Origin: Symsagittifera roscoffensis
Lineage: Eukaryota; Xenacoelomorpha; Acoela; Convolutidae
Length of the DNA stretch: 64,000 nt
Assembly (NCBI RefSeq): GCF_963678635.1
Contig: NC_087066.1
Coordinates: 44,071,624 to 44,135,623, forward strand
Reading direction: 5' to 3'
Made by a program: the position numbers and the translations under genes
Shown: positions 30,356-41,800 of the stretch, in pieces
How the letters are laid out: every line of letters begins with the position of its first letter
Numbering within the stretch: the first letter of the stretch is position 1
The notes under the pieces: model-generated
The model's database searches: none
What the model saw: the letters and a program-made list of their open reading frames with translations, nothing else
Told to the model about the DNA's origin: nothing

Positions 30356-31957
30356 AGAGCGCAGGAGAATTTGGACCTTATATAACTTTGAAACTGAGGT
30401 TGAGTTTTATTGATTTTTTTTTTTTGTGTATAATAAATTAACTTTAAAATTGAGTTTGAGATTATATCTTGTGTTTGTTCATATTTTATCACACGATTGT
30501 GTTCTGATTAAAAATTTAGTATAAAAGCCTTTAAAATTTGAAGTTAAAAAAATCATTTCTTTTTCAATTAATTGACTATTTTTTTTCAATTAAAACCAAA
30601 AAAAAGTTCGTAAAATTTTCATTTTTTCCACAAATAGGAGTTAACATAATAACAGTGAAGTTCTTATTTACATGATTGATCTTGAGAAAAAAATTGAAAA
30701 GCATCCATATTTATGCTAATTTTTTGAAAACAAGATAAAAAAATATCAATTTCGTTTTTTGAAAAAAAAAGATAATTAACGTCAAAAAAACTGTAAAAAA
30801 ATGATTTTGGATGAAAACCTTTTTTGTCATTTGTTTATTCATTTATTTATCATACAAATTGAATCTAATAAGAATTAGTATAAAAGATGTTTAAAACCAA
30901 CTTTTTGTTAAAAATAAATATATTTTTCATGTTTTTTAGTTAAAAACTTGATTTTTTAATTACAAAAAGGAAAAAAAAAATGCAATAATTTTTTCTTTTT
31001 CTTCAAATTGGAGTTACCATATGATCATTGATACTGTTGTCTCCAAAAATGATCTTCATAAAAAAAATACAAGTATTCATCATCATGCTAAATATTTGAG
31101 AAAAATAATAAAAATCAAATTTTTTAATTGATGACTCATCGTTTTTTCATTTTTCCGAAAAAAAGCGATTTTCAACCAGAAGACGCAATTTTTTATTATG
31201 AGCAAGTAGTGTTGTTATGAAAGTGCAATGAGGGGCACGACTAATGAGATTGTGGGAGTAGATGTTTTTTCAATAGTCTTCGAGAAAAAACGCTAATCCC
31301 CTTAATCCCCCCTAAAACAATAAACTCATTTTTCTTTACAGAAAAGTATTTTTTCTGACTTTTTTTTCATATCGAAAGACAATTGAGACAAATTCATGAT
31401 GACATGGACCGTGCAACCGCTCCGTGATTGACATCATTGATAACAATGCACCTGGAAAGTTAAAAAAACTGACAGTTTTTCAGTTTTTGTTTTACTTATT
31501 CATCATTTCAACTGTTTTTGATTCAAATTTTGACATTTTTATAGAGTATTCTGTCCCCATGACAATTGGGATATTTAGGATTTATCATGTGTTGTGACAT
31601 GCTCAACTTTTAATCGCAATTTCGAAAATTTTATCAACTTATAATTTGAATTGATAAAATATAAAACTAAAACTTTTATCTCTTGGCTCTAAAATCATTT
31701 TGGATAAAAATTTAGCTCAAACTTGGTTTGCTTCGATTAATTTTTATCGTTTGTAGTAATTATAACAATTCAAACAACAATTAATCTGTTTCGCCCAATC
31801 AAATTTGAGTTTGACAGTTATGGCGGGAAATTCAAATGTAATTCAAATTTCGGCGGGAAAAGAGTTCAAATTCAAAGTTAAGCGGGAAAAGCTATTCAAA
31901 TTCAAACCGAGAAGGGGAAAAAGGAATCGAAGCGCAGTAATTTAAACCTTTTGGTGT
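30356..31957. promoter_or_regulatory. Noncoding spacer upstream of the polymerase gene
   Basis: About 1.6 kb of very A/T-rich sequence without a credible gene. TATAAAA-type boxes on the plus strand occur near 30521 and 30879. Two similar A-rich stretches (around 30640-30720 and 31010-31090, each with 'AGTTA.CATA..A..' and 'GATCTT.A..AAAAA') suggest an old internal duplication. The right end holds the E2F-like triplet described separately. Confidence 0.45.
31821..31910 (+). promoter_or_regulatory. Three E2F-like sites at exact 30-bp spacing upstream of the polymerase
   Basis: GGCGGGAA occurs at 31822-31829 and 31852-31859 and GCGGGAAA at 31882-31889, starts exactly 30 bases apart. Each is followed by TTCAAATTCAAA or a close variant, so this is a 30-bp tandem repeat of at least three units, with a degenerate fourth (AGGGGAAAA) after it. 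GGCGGGAA is the core of the E2F/DP site used by animal cells and by several DNA viruses for S-phase expression. The array ends 50 bases before the first ATG of the polymerase gene. Confidence 0.6.
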
Positions 31958-34900
31958 TTGGTTGGGATTCATTCCCTTTCCTGCTTCGCTTTAAAACAGT
32001 TCCAGAGCGAAATGGGTTTCAAGTGTAACTATTGTCCCAAAGTTTTTACAATAAAAACTAATAAATCTCGTCATGAACGAAACTTTCACGCTGTTGAAAA
32101 AGAATTACCCGTTTTTACTTGCTACCATTGTAATTTTAGCACTTTACTGCTATCAAAATTACAGCAGCATATTGAATCAGATCATCAAAAATTTAACAAT
32201 TTATGTCGGTATTGTCGGCTTGGTTTTTGTGAATTTAAAGATTTCAAGGGTCACATGCAATCAGAGCATGGGCTACCTGTTTTGAATCAACAACTTACAT
32301 CACTCAGCAACCCCTCTAGCTCAATCACACAAGCAAACGATATTGATAATTTTCCAGCTTCAATTGAAGTTCATGAATCAGCCATGAAAAATACGTTAGT
32401 GACTTTTATTATTCCCAACCAAAATTTTGAACATGATCTTATCGAATTTATGACTTTGAAAAAAATGAGATTCAAACTTTGATACTAGATAGAACCTGTA
32501 ATGGACCCTGCAAAGTACAATTTTCGGTTAAACTTACTTTAATCAAGCATGCTACTGTTGTTTCGGACCAAAGCGTGCAACAACCTGAAGACGAACTCGT
32601 TGAAATTTTCGCTAATTCTATGATGACTCCACTTTATGCAAACGGTTTGTCTGATGAATTATTTCTCGAAATGCTCGAAAAAATGGAAGCTGTGTTCCAG
32701 AATTTTTCAGCCCATGGTAGCGGCTGGGTTCTGCAGCGTGTAAATGAGCTTTACATTAAAATCGGAAAAATGTTGCCAATCAGAGGCTCTTCCTTTATAC
32801 CTCTACCTGCAAAAATCGCAAATTCGCAACAATTGATTAATACTCGTAATCACAACGACCACAATTGCTTTTTGTTATGCTACACTGCCGCCTATCATCT
32901 TAGATATAAGCCTGATCTAATTGTCGGTAAGTTAGTTGATCCTAAACTTGAAGAGACAGATCCACACACCTATACAAAGCCCGGAACGCATCAGGCTTCT
33001 GATGATTTCTTTATGCCTATGAGCTTGAACATGATTCCTCAATTCGAGCGACTTAATAACGTTCAAGTAAACGTGTTTCAATATCAAAAAGGAGATCTCA
33101 TTCCAATGATTGTTTCAAAGTTTGAAAGCTCAGATAATTTTATCATGGCTTTGCCTTTGTTATATGAACCCGGAATGCACCACTTTGTTTTGATAAACGA
33201 CCTGCTCCGATTTGTTTGTGAAGTTCGAAAGCAAAATTCCGAAGTTTCCTGCAGTTGTGTCGTAACTGTTTTCAAACTCATTACAATGAAATTGATCATA
33301 AAACGCATGAGCGATTATGTAAAGATCATGAACCAGCTGTAGTGATATTGCCAACAGCTGAAAATGGCTGCCACAAGTATAAATTTAAAAATTTTCAAGC
33401 TCTCTGGTATGCACCTATTGTTGTTTATTTTGATTTCGAATCGTTCCTGAATCCCGTTACAACATGTATGAACAACCCACAAATTTCCTCATCTCGCGTT
33501 CTAGAAAAACATGAACCCTCCGGGTATTCAATGGTTGCTATTGACCATGAGTCCTCAGAACCATTTTTCTTTAGTCTTGACAGCTCTGAAAATTGTTTAG
33601 AAAATTTTATCAAAGAGTTACATCTATTAGCCCGAGACGTTTACATCTATAAACGGAAAGTGCCACATTATTTGGGAGATCGCAGCCAACTGCGTAAAGA
33701 AGAAACTTTAACCTGTTGGATTTGTCAAGAAAACTTCAGTGAAAGCGAAGAAAAGTGCCTGGATTACTGTCACTCTTCGGGAAAATTTCTAGGATGGACC
33801 CACGACAAATGTAATTTAGCGCGAAGAAACATAAATTACATTCCAGTCGTGGGACACAATTTACAGAATTATGACATGCATCATATATGTCTAGCGTTGA
33901 ACGAATGTGACTCGCGTAGTACAATACAAGTCATTCCATCCACCGATGAGAAATATATTTCACTAATTATCGGAGTAGTGGTTAAAACCATTACACGAAA
34001 AGATCAAACAACACAAAACATTTATGAGTATCTTCGTTTTATATATTTTTTCAAGTTTCTAAACTGATCACTACAAAAGTTAGTTGACAACTTGCCTGAC
34101 AACAAATTTACAATTCTGGAAAACCACTTTCAAAACGTAAGCCAAACTTGTAGAACTCTCATACGTAGAAAAGGATTCTATCCTTATAATTACATGACCG
34201 ACCGTAAAAAGTTTGACGAAAAAGAGTTACCGCCTCTCGAAAAGTGGGTGAATAGTTTAGACGGAGATAAAATTGCTATTAGTGCTGATAACTTGGTTGA
34301 AGCAAAAGAAGTTTTCAATCAATTCAGTTGTCAGAATCTGCGCGACTATCATGACTTATATTTGTCATGTGACACATTGCTCCTAGCCTGTGTCTTTGAG
34401 GAATTCCGCTCTATGAAACATACAGCCTTGATTGTGCTCATCATTTCACCGCTTCCAATTTAGCTGGTGACGCTTTCAAGCGGTTATGTAAAGCTGATGT
34501 TGAATTGCTAACGGATCGAGATCATTTAGACATGGTTGAAAAAATGATGCGAGGTGGTACTGCATCAATCTTTGAAAAACGACAGTTCACTGCAAACAAC
34601 AGGCAAATGAATCAAACATTTAATTCGAGCGAAGATACTACCTATGGCTTCATGGTTGATGCCAACAACTTATACGGTGGAGTAATGCAAACTCACAAAC
34701 TGCCTGCACGTCATTTCGAGACAATCGGAGTTAGAAATGAAAGAAATAATCAAGAAAACGAAGATGAGAATTCCACGTCAATAGAAGAAATTTTAGCAAC
34801 CCCTGACGATTTAGACTACGGTTATATTGTTGAAATTGATTTAAAATACCCTCAATTGTTGCATGAAAGTCACCGTGACTATCCACTGGCACCCACTAAG

Positions 34901-36991
34901 GAAGTTGTTCAAAAAGATTGGTTGAGCAGATACCAAACAAATATCTCAGAACAAATGAAAAACAATGAAAACTGTGGACCCACAATAGGTAAAGTGAAAA
35001 AACTTTTACAAACTCTACATGATAAAACTCATTATAAATTCCTGAAACTCTACGTGAAGCTTGGCCTTATCGTTACAAAACTGTACCGCATCGTAAAGTT
35101 CAAACAAGAATTGTGGCTCGAACCGTACATAACTCTAAATACAAACAAACGGAAAGCGGCAAAAAACAAGTTTGAAGAAGCCCTGTACAAACTATTGATC
35201 AATTCAATTTATGGAAAAATGTGTGAGTCAAAAAGAAAGAGAATGAAAATCAAGATTTTACGAGATGCTGAAGAAACAATGCGAAATATAATTAAGTTTG
35301 AATTTGAAACCTACAAAATTTTTGGCGAAGACATGGTTGCATTGACATTAGCACCAACGAAAATCAGATGGGATGTACCCACAATTGTAGGAGCGTGTAT
35401 ACTAGAGCTAGCAAAGTTTGAGATGTACAAATTTCACTACGAAGCCCAACTTCAACTGTCACCTCTTGTACTCAGACACTGACAGCCTAATGTACGAAAT
35501 AAAAACGGAAAAAAACTCGAATTTTTATGAGAAACTGTACGAGAAACGTGAAAGTTTGGACAACTTTGACTTCTCCAATTATCCATCGGACCACTTCCTC
35601 TACAATGTAGAAAACAAACTTACAGTTTTAAAGTTTAAAGACGAATTCCCGGGTGATATAATTACAGAATTCGTTGCATTGAAGCCAAAACTTTATTCAA
35701 TACTATCGCAAAGTAAGTACATTTCCTTCAATAATACCGGCTCAAAATTGTTCAAACAGCGCTTTTTATTTTCAAAAATTAAAAAAATTCGAAAAAATTT
35801 TTTGAAAAATTTTGAAAAAAAAATGTCAAAAAAATTTCGTTGGAAAAAAAATTTGGTAAAAAAAAATTTTGCATTAAAAAAAAAATTTGGAAAAGAAAAA
35901 TTTTATGAAAAAAAAAATTTGTCATCAAAAAAAAATTTGGAAAAAATTGAAAAAAAAAAATTTTTTTGAAAAAAAAATTTTCTGAAAAAAATTTTTGAAA
36001 AAAATTTTGAAAAAAAAAATTTTGGAAAAAAAAATTTTATGAAAAAACTTTTCTGAGTAAAATTTTTTGAGATGACTTAGGTTTTTTGGTGCTTCTGTGG
36101 GTGGGGGTAAGGTGGGGGAGGTATAGGTTAAATGGTTATCACCTTTTTTTTAAATGGGGGGGGATGTGGATCTTCTGAAAAGGATGCGTTCATACTTTTT
36201 TTTTCAATTTCAAGTATTAGTTTACAAAACATTTAGATATATAATGATTAGTGAGCATCATTTTTTTAATAGATACACGGAATCACTCAGCAAAAGGAAT
36301 CACTAAGGTGACTCAACGGTTGCTAACTCATGAAAAATACATCGAAACTCTCGCGTCTGGAAACCTTGTAGGAGCCGAAAATACTCGCATCATCTCCGAG
36401 AGGCATATTCTGAACACTGTTCGAGCAAACTAAATCGCATTATCAGCCTATGATGATAAGCGATACATCCTCAGCGATGGTATCTCTACATTGCCATACG
36501 GTCACTATAGAACAGTAAATGCTTCTATCTTTCCCGATAGCAATCAGGATGATGATGATGATGATAGTGAAAGGAACGTGAGTGAAACTAATAGCACCAG
36601 TCACCACAAAGATCAAGATTTAGACGATTGGCTGAAATTTTTCGAGGAAGAAGATGAGATAGTCGACTGGGATCACGAGAGCTCGAACCAAGAAGAAATC
36701 TTTACGCAGGATACGAATTATGGGTCAGAAGATAGCTTTCTTGTGTTAGATACTCAACCGAGCCGTTCGTTGAGAGACCTGTTAAATAGTATCACCAGCT
36801 ATGAAGCTCCAGATCCAGGTAGAGTTCGTGTCACAGAAATTGTTGAGAGTGATATCGAAAGCGATGATTTGGTTGATCCAAATGCAGTTACTTCTTCTTC
36901 GTCGTCGGATGATGAAGGGTACCTCGACCGCGAAGCAGTTGAAGATTCAGCACCGCAGTCAAAAAGACGTAAAACAAACAAAAAACTCTAA
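31958..36991 (+). pseudogene. Protein-primed family B DNA polymerase, one intron, multiple lesions
   Basis: Domains in order: C2H2/C-rich fingers (FKCNYCPKVFT..., 32010-32280); a papain/OTU-like region with NHNDHNCFLLCYTAA and MHHFVLINDLLRF (32800-33220); the 3'-5' exonuclease with VYFDFES and GHNLQNYDMHHI; an endonuclease VII-like CHSSGKFLGWTHDKCNL insertion; polymerase motif A DANNLYGGVM (34670), motif B KLLINSIYGKM (35190) and motif C YSDTDSLMYE (35475); a C-terminal KGITK region; and a long acidic tail ending KRRKTNKK. Lesions: shifts near 32455, 33254, 34413 and 35455, TGA at 34065-34067 and TAA at 36431-36433. A probable intron occupies 35713-36272. The enzyme would copy the linear genome from a terminal protein. 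Identity is certain; this copy is not functional as read unless some indels are assembly errors. Confidence 0.9.
35713..36272 (+). other. Probable 560-nt spliceosomal intron in the polymerase gene
   Basis: A consensus donor GTAAGT at 35713-35718 interrupts the frame after LKPKLYSILSQ, and an AG acceptor at 36271-36272 follows a T-rich tract. Joining restores phase 1 exactly and leads into the conserved HSAKGITK region. The intron body is dominated by A-run/T-run low-complexity DNA (AAAAATTTT-type, 35760-36060) and a G-rich stretch. The coding frame running into it (to 35969) turns into K/F/N-rich nonsense, as expected for an intron. Confidence 0.7.
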
Positions 36992-37436
36992 TGTTGTGTG
37001 TTTGATTCAAGTTGAATACAAAATTTAATGTTGTAAATTAGTGTACTGTATTATACTTACTTTCCACGTTTGTTCACTGTTAGGTAATGGCGGGCTACTT
37101 TAAATCCACTTTTGGTTTTGTGTTACTATTTTATCTGGAGTGGTTTTGAGAGTTTTCATATTGGAATTGACCCCAAACTGCTTTTGGTGCGTTTAACCGA
37201 CACTTACTTCAGAAGATTGTGTGTATAATTCAACCATTTCAGTTCATATCTCTTTTCACCAAGACCAAAGCGTTTGTAGAAACATTGAAAGAACCAATTC
37301 GCAATAACATTCAACAGCAAAACACAATGAAAAGTTTTAGTTCAATTGGAATACAACATAGCTTGCCGAGCTATAGGTGGCGGAAAGAAATAATATATCG
37401 CCAGTACGATTTTGTTTTAACCAACACAACTTACAC
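36992..37436. other. Right subterminal noncoding region of the Maverick-like element
   Basis: About 450 bases between the polymerase stop and the right terminal repeat. The 73-codon frame at 37219-37440 has no recognisable features and runs into the repeat. A polyadenylation-like signal is not obvious. Confidence 0.4.
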
Positions 37437-37736
37437 ATAAGGATCATTAAGTATAAAAATTATACATAGGGATCATTAGGTATAAAAATTATACATAGGG
37501 ATCATTAGGTATAAATATTTTACATAGGGATCATTAGGTATAAATATTTTACATAGGGATCATTAGGTATAAATATTTTACATAGGGATCATTTGCTATG
37601 AAAATTATACATAGGGATCATTAGGTATAAATATTTACATAGGGATCATTAGGTATAATCTATACCCAATGATCCCTGTAGGGATCACCCCCCCCCCCCC
37701 CCCCCCCCGATCCCAGTGTCGTATATCTATACTACT
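37437..37736. repeat. Right terminal inverted repeat with 29-bp minisatellite and poly-C tract
   Basis: Reverse complement of the left terminal repeat, with about eight 29-bp units (ATAGGGATCATTAGGTATAA...), a run of 21 C (37688-37708) and the terminus GTCGTATATCTATACTACT ending at 37736. Differences from the left end are mainly unit number and homopolymer length, plus a few substitutions near the G/C tract. Confidence 0.9.
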
Positions 37737-37742
37737 AGTATA
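37737..37742. other. Target site duplication AGTATA (right)
   Basis: Exact copy of the six bases preceding the left terminus (14616-14621). It fixes the element boundary and shows that both ends derive from one integration event. Confidence 0.9.
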
Positions 37743-38121
37743 ATCGAAAACCAAAAACAAATATACAAAAAACGAATTGGAAAATGAGCCTTTTCTGTCT
37801 GAGTCTTGGATATGTGCGCTTCTCGGAATCTCTTTGTCACAATTGATGCAAAAACTGAAGATCTCTTGAGTGAGCTAACCTTGATGCACGTCAACAGCAA
37901 TCTCGCAAATGACCTTTTTTGACTCCATACTTTTTTCTACTCAGAGAGCTAATCATTTACACACCATCGGCGACCTCAATGGCCAGTCAAAATTAAAACT
38001 GTTAGCGAAATCTTGGATATCTCAGATAACTCATCGTAACACCTGTTGAAAATACCAATGGCTCCCTGGAGGATGTTAATGACAATTAATTACCAGCGTT
38101 GAACAATTACCAGCGTTGATA

Positions 38122-38784
38122 CAGTGCTGATTTAAATTAACCGACTTGCTTAAGACATAACTTGCTTAAAATTTTAGCAAAAAAGATATGGTGCAATTTA
38201 TTTTGCGAAATTCGGGCCAAAAATTTTACCCCAAAAATGGGTCATTTTGGCTTTTCTTAGTTCATCAAAAATTACACCAAAAATACCAAGTTGATAACAG
38301 ATATAATTGTATCAAAGTGAGCCCCTTATGTAGTCCAATAAACTTTAAGAAGAGTATATTCTCCAAAATATTGTATAAGTTAATTTATTTTTTTTGATAG
38401 ACAAAAAAGGTCGTTTTTACTATATAAAATGCCATTTAAAAAAAACAATTTTTAAACGGTTTGCAAATTTTGTTTTGGAGAAAACACTCTTCTTAAAGTT
38501 TATTGGGCTACGTAAGGGTCTCACTTTGATATAATTATGTCTGTTATCAACTTGGTATTTTTGGCGTAATTTTTGATGAACTAAGAAAAGCCAAAATGAC
38601 CCATTTTTGGGGTAAAATTTTTGGCCCGAATTTCGCAAAACAATTTACACCATATTAATTCTGCTTAAATTTTAAGAAAGTTTTGTCTTCATAAATTTTT
38701 ACCTAAACTCGACCCAATTTCAGAAAAACGCGTTTTAAATTTCAAGTTTAGCTCATTTTGTCCGGTTAATTTAAATCAGCACTG
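38122..38784. mobile_element. Palindromic Tc1/mariner-type MITE, copy 1 (663 bp)
   Basis: The element starts CAGTGCTGATTTAAATTAAC and ends with the complementary GTTAATTTAAATCAGCACTG, with TA on each side (38120-38121, 38785-38786) as a candidate TA target duplication. The two halves are long inverted repeats: 38200-38370 matches the reverse complement of 38470-38640 closely (both contain CCAAAAATGGGTCATTTTGG or its complement). No transposase frame is present. The flanking host sequence itself repeats an AATTACCAGCGTTGA motif on both sides. Confidence 0.8.
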
Positions 38785-38849
38785 TAAATAACCAGCATTG
38801 ATTAATTAACCAATCAATTACCAGCGTTGATGTGCTTGTGTGGTTATCT

Positions 38850-41800
38850 TTCTAAATAAAAGAGGGATAATTCTTTGACTAAGATCTTCGACTATGAGGT
38901 TTTGAAGTTCGACGAAAAAATAAAACAACAATTGCTATATCAGAACGTTTACATTCTTTAATCTCCACAATTGTTTTTTTTATTATTTCGTTCAAATTTG
39001 AATCGTTTCTAAAGTGACTGAAAGCAAAATCACATAGAATCCTTAGAGCGCTTGACTTGAGTTATTGAAATTGCAGGACTAAACCCAATCTAGGCTATTT
39101 TTTCTCCTTGAGGTAGCAACAATAAGTATGTTTAATATGAAGAAATAGTATGACGAAACAGGCGTTTACACAACTAATTTTTCCTGGTTTTGATCTCAGA
39201 TGCCTTTAAAAATTCCGCAAAAAACGCTTAGTTATAAAGTCGAAGACTGACTGAAAAAAAAAAACAAACACCCCTTCTCCCTGACATAAATATTCCGCAC
39301 CTTCTTCGAAATTTGGAACCATACCGTTCTGCAAGGGGCTTATAAAACTCATTAGACCGTAAGTTTGGTTTCTGGCTTCGAAACAAGTGACAGAATAATT
39401 GTGCCGGGATGTTTGTTTTTGTCAAAACAATTTTCGACTTTGAACTACTAATTTTTGCCGGTTATTTTTGTGATCATTTTTGTAAAGTTATATTAGTTTT
39501 AAAATTCGGAAAATTGAGTAAATCAACGGCCAAAATTTTTCGTTCTATTGATGCAAAAGCGGAGATTTAATCCATCTTACATTTCCTTCAAATCGAAGTT
39601 AGGCATTCGGTTTGATGTATGTACCTCTTTGCAATGCTCAAATTGTTTGATTTTGCATTTAACATAGCGTGTGGGGTAAGGGTTTTCAAAAAAACCATAA
39701 ATTGCTTAAACTTTTTAAATATTTTTAAAAATTTATTTTTTCCATTTTTCACTAACTGGGCGCAATTATAATGCTGAGATATACAAGGAAAATATAGCAA
39801 ATAAATTCAAAAACTTTTTGAAATAATTAATAATTGGTTTAATCTGAGTCGGATGCTCCTATGTGGGGCCCAAAGGGCCCTACAGAGCATCCTATAAGAT
39901 TCTCAGTTGACTCTAAAGCTAAACGATTTTTTTGAATTTTTTCTAAGGTTTTCACGTCATGCTTACGCCAGTTTTCTTACTTTTTACAACTTATTAGAAT
40001 TCTTTGAGGCAAAAGGCCTTCAGTTCAGACATTCCTTGTGGCCATGAATGACCTAACCAAAGAAAATAAACGAGACTAATTTGGATTCAAACTTTTTTTA
40101 TTTTCACACAACATTCAAACAAATGAACAAATAAGAAAAATAGAAAAATCCAAACATAGAAAAAATAAGTTTTCATCTCATTAGGACCTCTATATTTGAC
40201 TTGGATATAGGAGTTCATATTACACTCCAGGAAAGACAATTTTGTTATCAAAATTCACTATTTTCCATTTTTGAAAAGATTTATTTTTTCAAAACTATCA
40301 AAAAGTTTATATTTTTGAAATTTTCTCAAAAACGTAAGGAGTGATAATTTTTTGACTGAGATCTTCGACTGTGAGGTTTTCAATTTTGACAAAAAAATAA
40401 AACACAAAACCAATTTTGTGAACTAAAAATGACTGAACCTGATAAACAACAAATGGTATATCTGAACCTTTACATCCTTTAATTTCACCAATTGTTTTTA
40501 AATTATTTCGTTCAAACTTGAATTGTCTCTAAAATGACTGAAAGCAAAATCACATAGAATCCTTAGAGCGCTTGACTTGAGTTATTGAAATTGCAGGACT
40601 AAACGCAATCTAGGCTATTTTTTCTCCTTGAGGTAGCAACAATAAGTATGTTTAATATGAAGAAATAGTATGACGAAACAGGCGTTTACACAACTAATTT
40701 TTCCTGGTTTTGATCTCAGATGCCTTTAAAAATTCCGCAAAAAACGCTTAGTTATAAAGTCGAAGACTGACTGAAAAAAAAACAAACACCCCTTCTCCCT
40801 GACATAAATATTCCGCACCTTCTTCGAAATTTGGAACCATACCGTTCTGCAAGGGGCTTATAAAACTCATTAGACCGTAAGTTTGGTTTCTGGCTTCGAA
40901 ACAAGTGACAGAATAATTGTGCCGGGATGTTTGTTTTTGTCAAAACAATTTTCGACTTTGAACTACTAATTTTTGCCGGTTATTTTTGTGATCATTTTTT
41001 GTAAAGTTATATTAGTTTTAAAATTCGGAAAATTGAGTAAATCAACGGCCAAAATTTTTCGTTCTATTGATGCAAAAGCGGAGATTTAATCCATCTTACA
41101 TTTCCTTCAAATCGAAGTTAGGCATTCGGTTTGATGTATGTACCTCTTTGCAATGCTCAAATTGTTTGATTTTGCATTTAACATAGCGTGTGGGGTAAGG
41201 GTTTTCAAAAAAACCATAAATTGCTTAAACTTTTTAAATATTTTTAAAAATTTATTTTTTCCATTTTTCACTAACTGGGCGCAATTATAATGCTGAGATA
41301 TACAAGGAAAATATAGCAAATAAATTCAAAAACTTTTTGAAATAATTAATAATTGGTTTAATCCGAGTCGGATGCTCCTATGTGGGGCCCAAAGGGCCCT
41401 ACAGAGCATCCTATAAGATTCTCAGTTGACTCTAAAGCTAAACGATTTTTTTGAATTTTTTCTAAGGTTTTCACGTCATGCTTACGCCAGTTTTCTTACT
41501 TTTTACAACTTATTAGAATTCTTTGAGGCAAAAGGCCTTCAGTTCAGACATTCCTTGTGGCCATGAATGACCTAACCAAAGAAAATAAACGAGACTAATT
41601 TGGATTCAAACTTTTTTTATTTTCACACAACATTCAAACAAATGAACAAATAAGAAAAATAGAAAAATCCAAACATAGAAAAAATAAGTTTTCATCTCAT
41701 TAGGACCTCTATATTTGACTTGGATATAGGAGTTCATATTACACTCCAGGAAAGACAATTTTGTTATCAAAATTCACTATTTTCCATTTTTGAAAAGATT

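Larger units (their letters stand above)
14622..37736. mobile_element. Maverick/Polinton-like virus-like element, 23.1 kb, partly decayed
   Basis: The boundaries are the inverted termini AGTAGTATAGATATACGAC at 14622 and its reverse complement ending at 37736, flanked by a perfect 6-bp duplication. Inside are the hallmark genes of the group: retroviral-type integrase, protein-primed family B DNA polymerase, FtsK/HerA-type packaging ATPase, adenain-like cysteine protease and capsid-type proteins. Most genes from 15.9 to 29.3 kb run leftward; those from 29.7 to 37.0 kb run rightward. The virion genes are open, whereas integrase, ATPase, polymerase and some accessory genes have frameshifts or stops. 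The set is closest to the invertebrate lineage whose capsid candidate is related to C. elegans F54H12.2 (from memory, unchecked). It is probably an endogenous, non-autonomous relic, perhaps with residual virion-protein expression. Confidence 0.95.

Noticed and set aside
34020-34110. A frameshift in PolB near 34065
   Set aside because: The frame before and after is the same; the break is a single TGA codon at 34065-34067, so it is a nonsense mutation and not an indel.
35713-35969. PolB coding sequence continuing as a K/F/N-rich protein
   Set aside because: The open frame arises from AAAAATTTT-type low-complexity DNA after a consensus splice donor; splicing to 36273 explains the sequence better.
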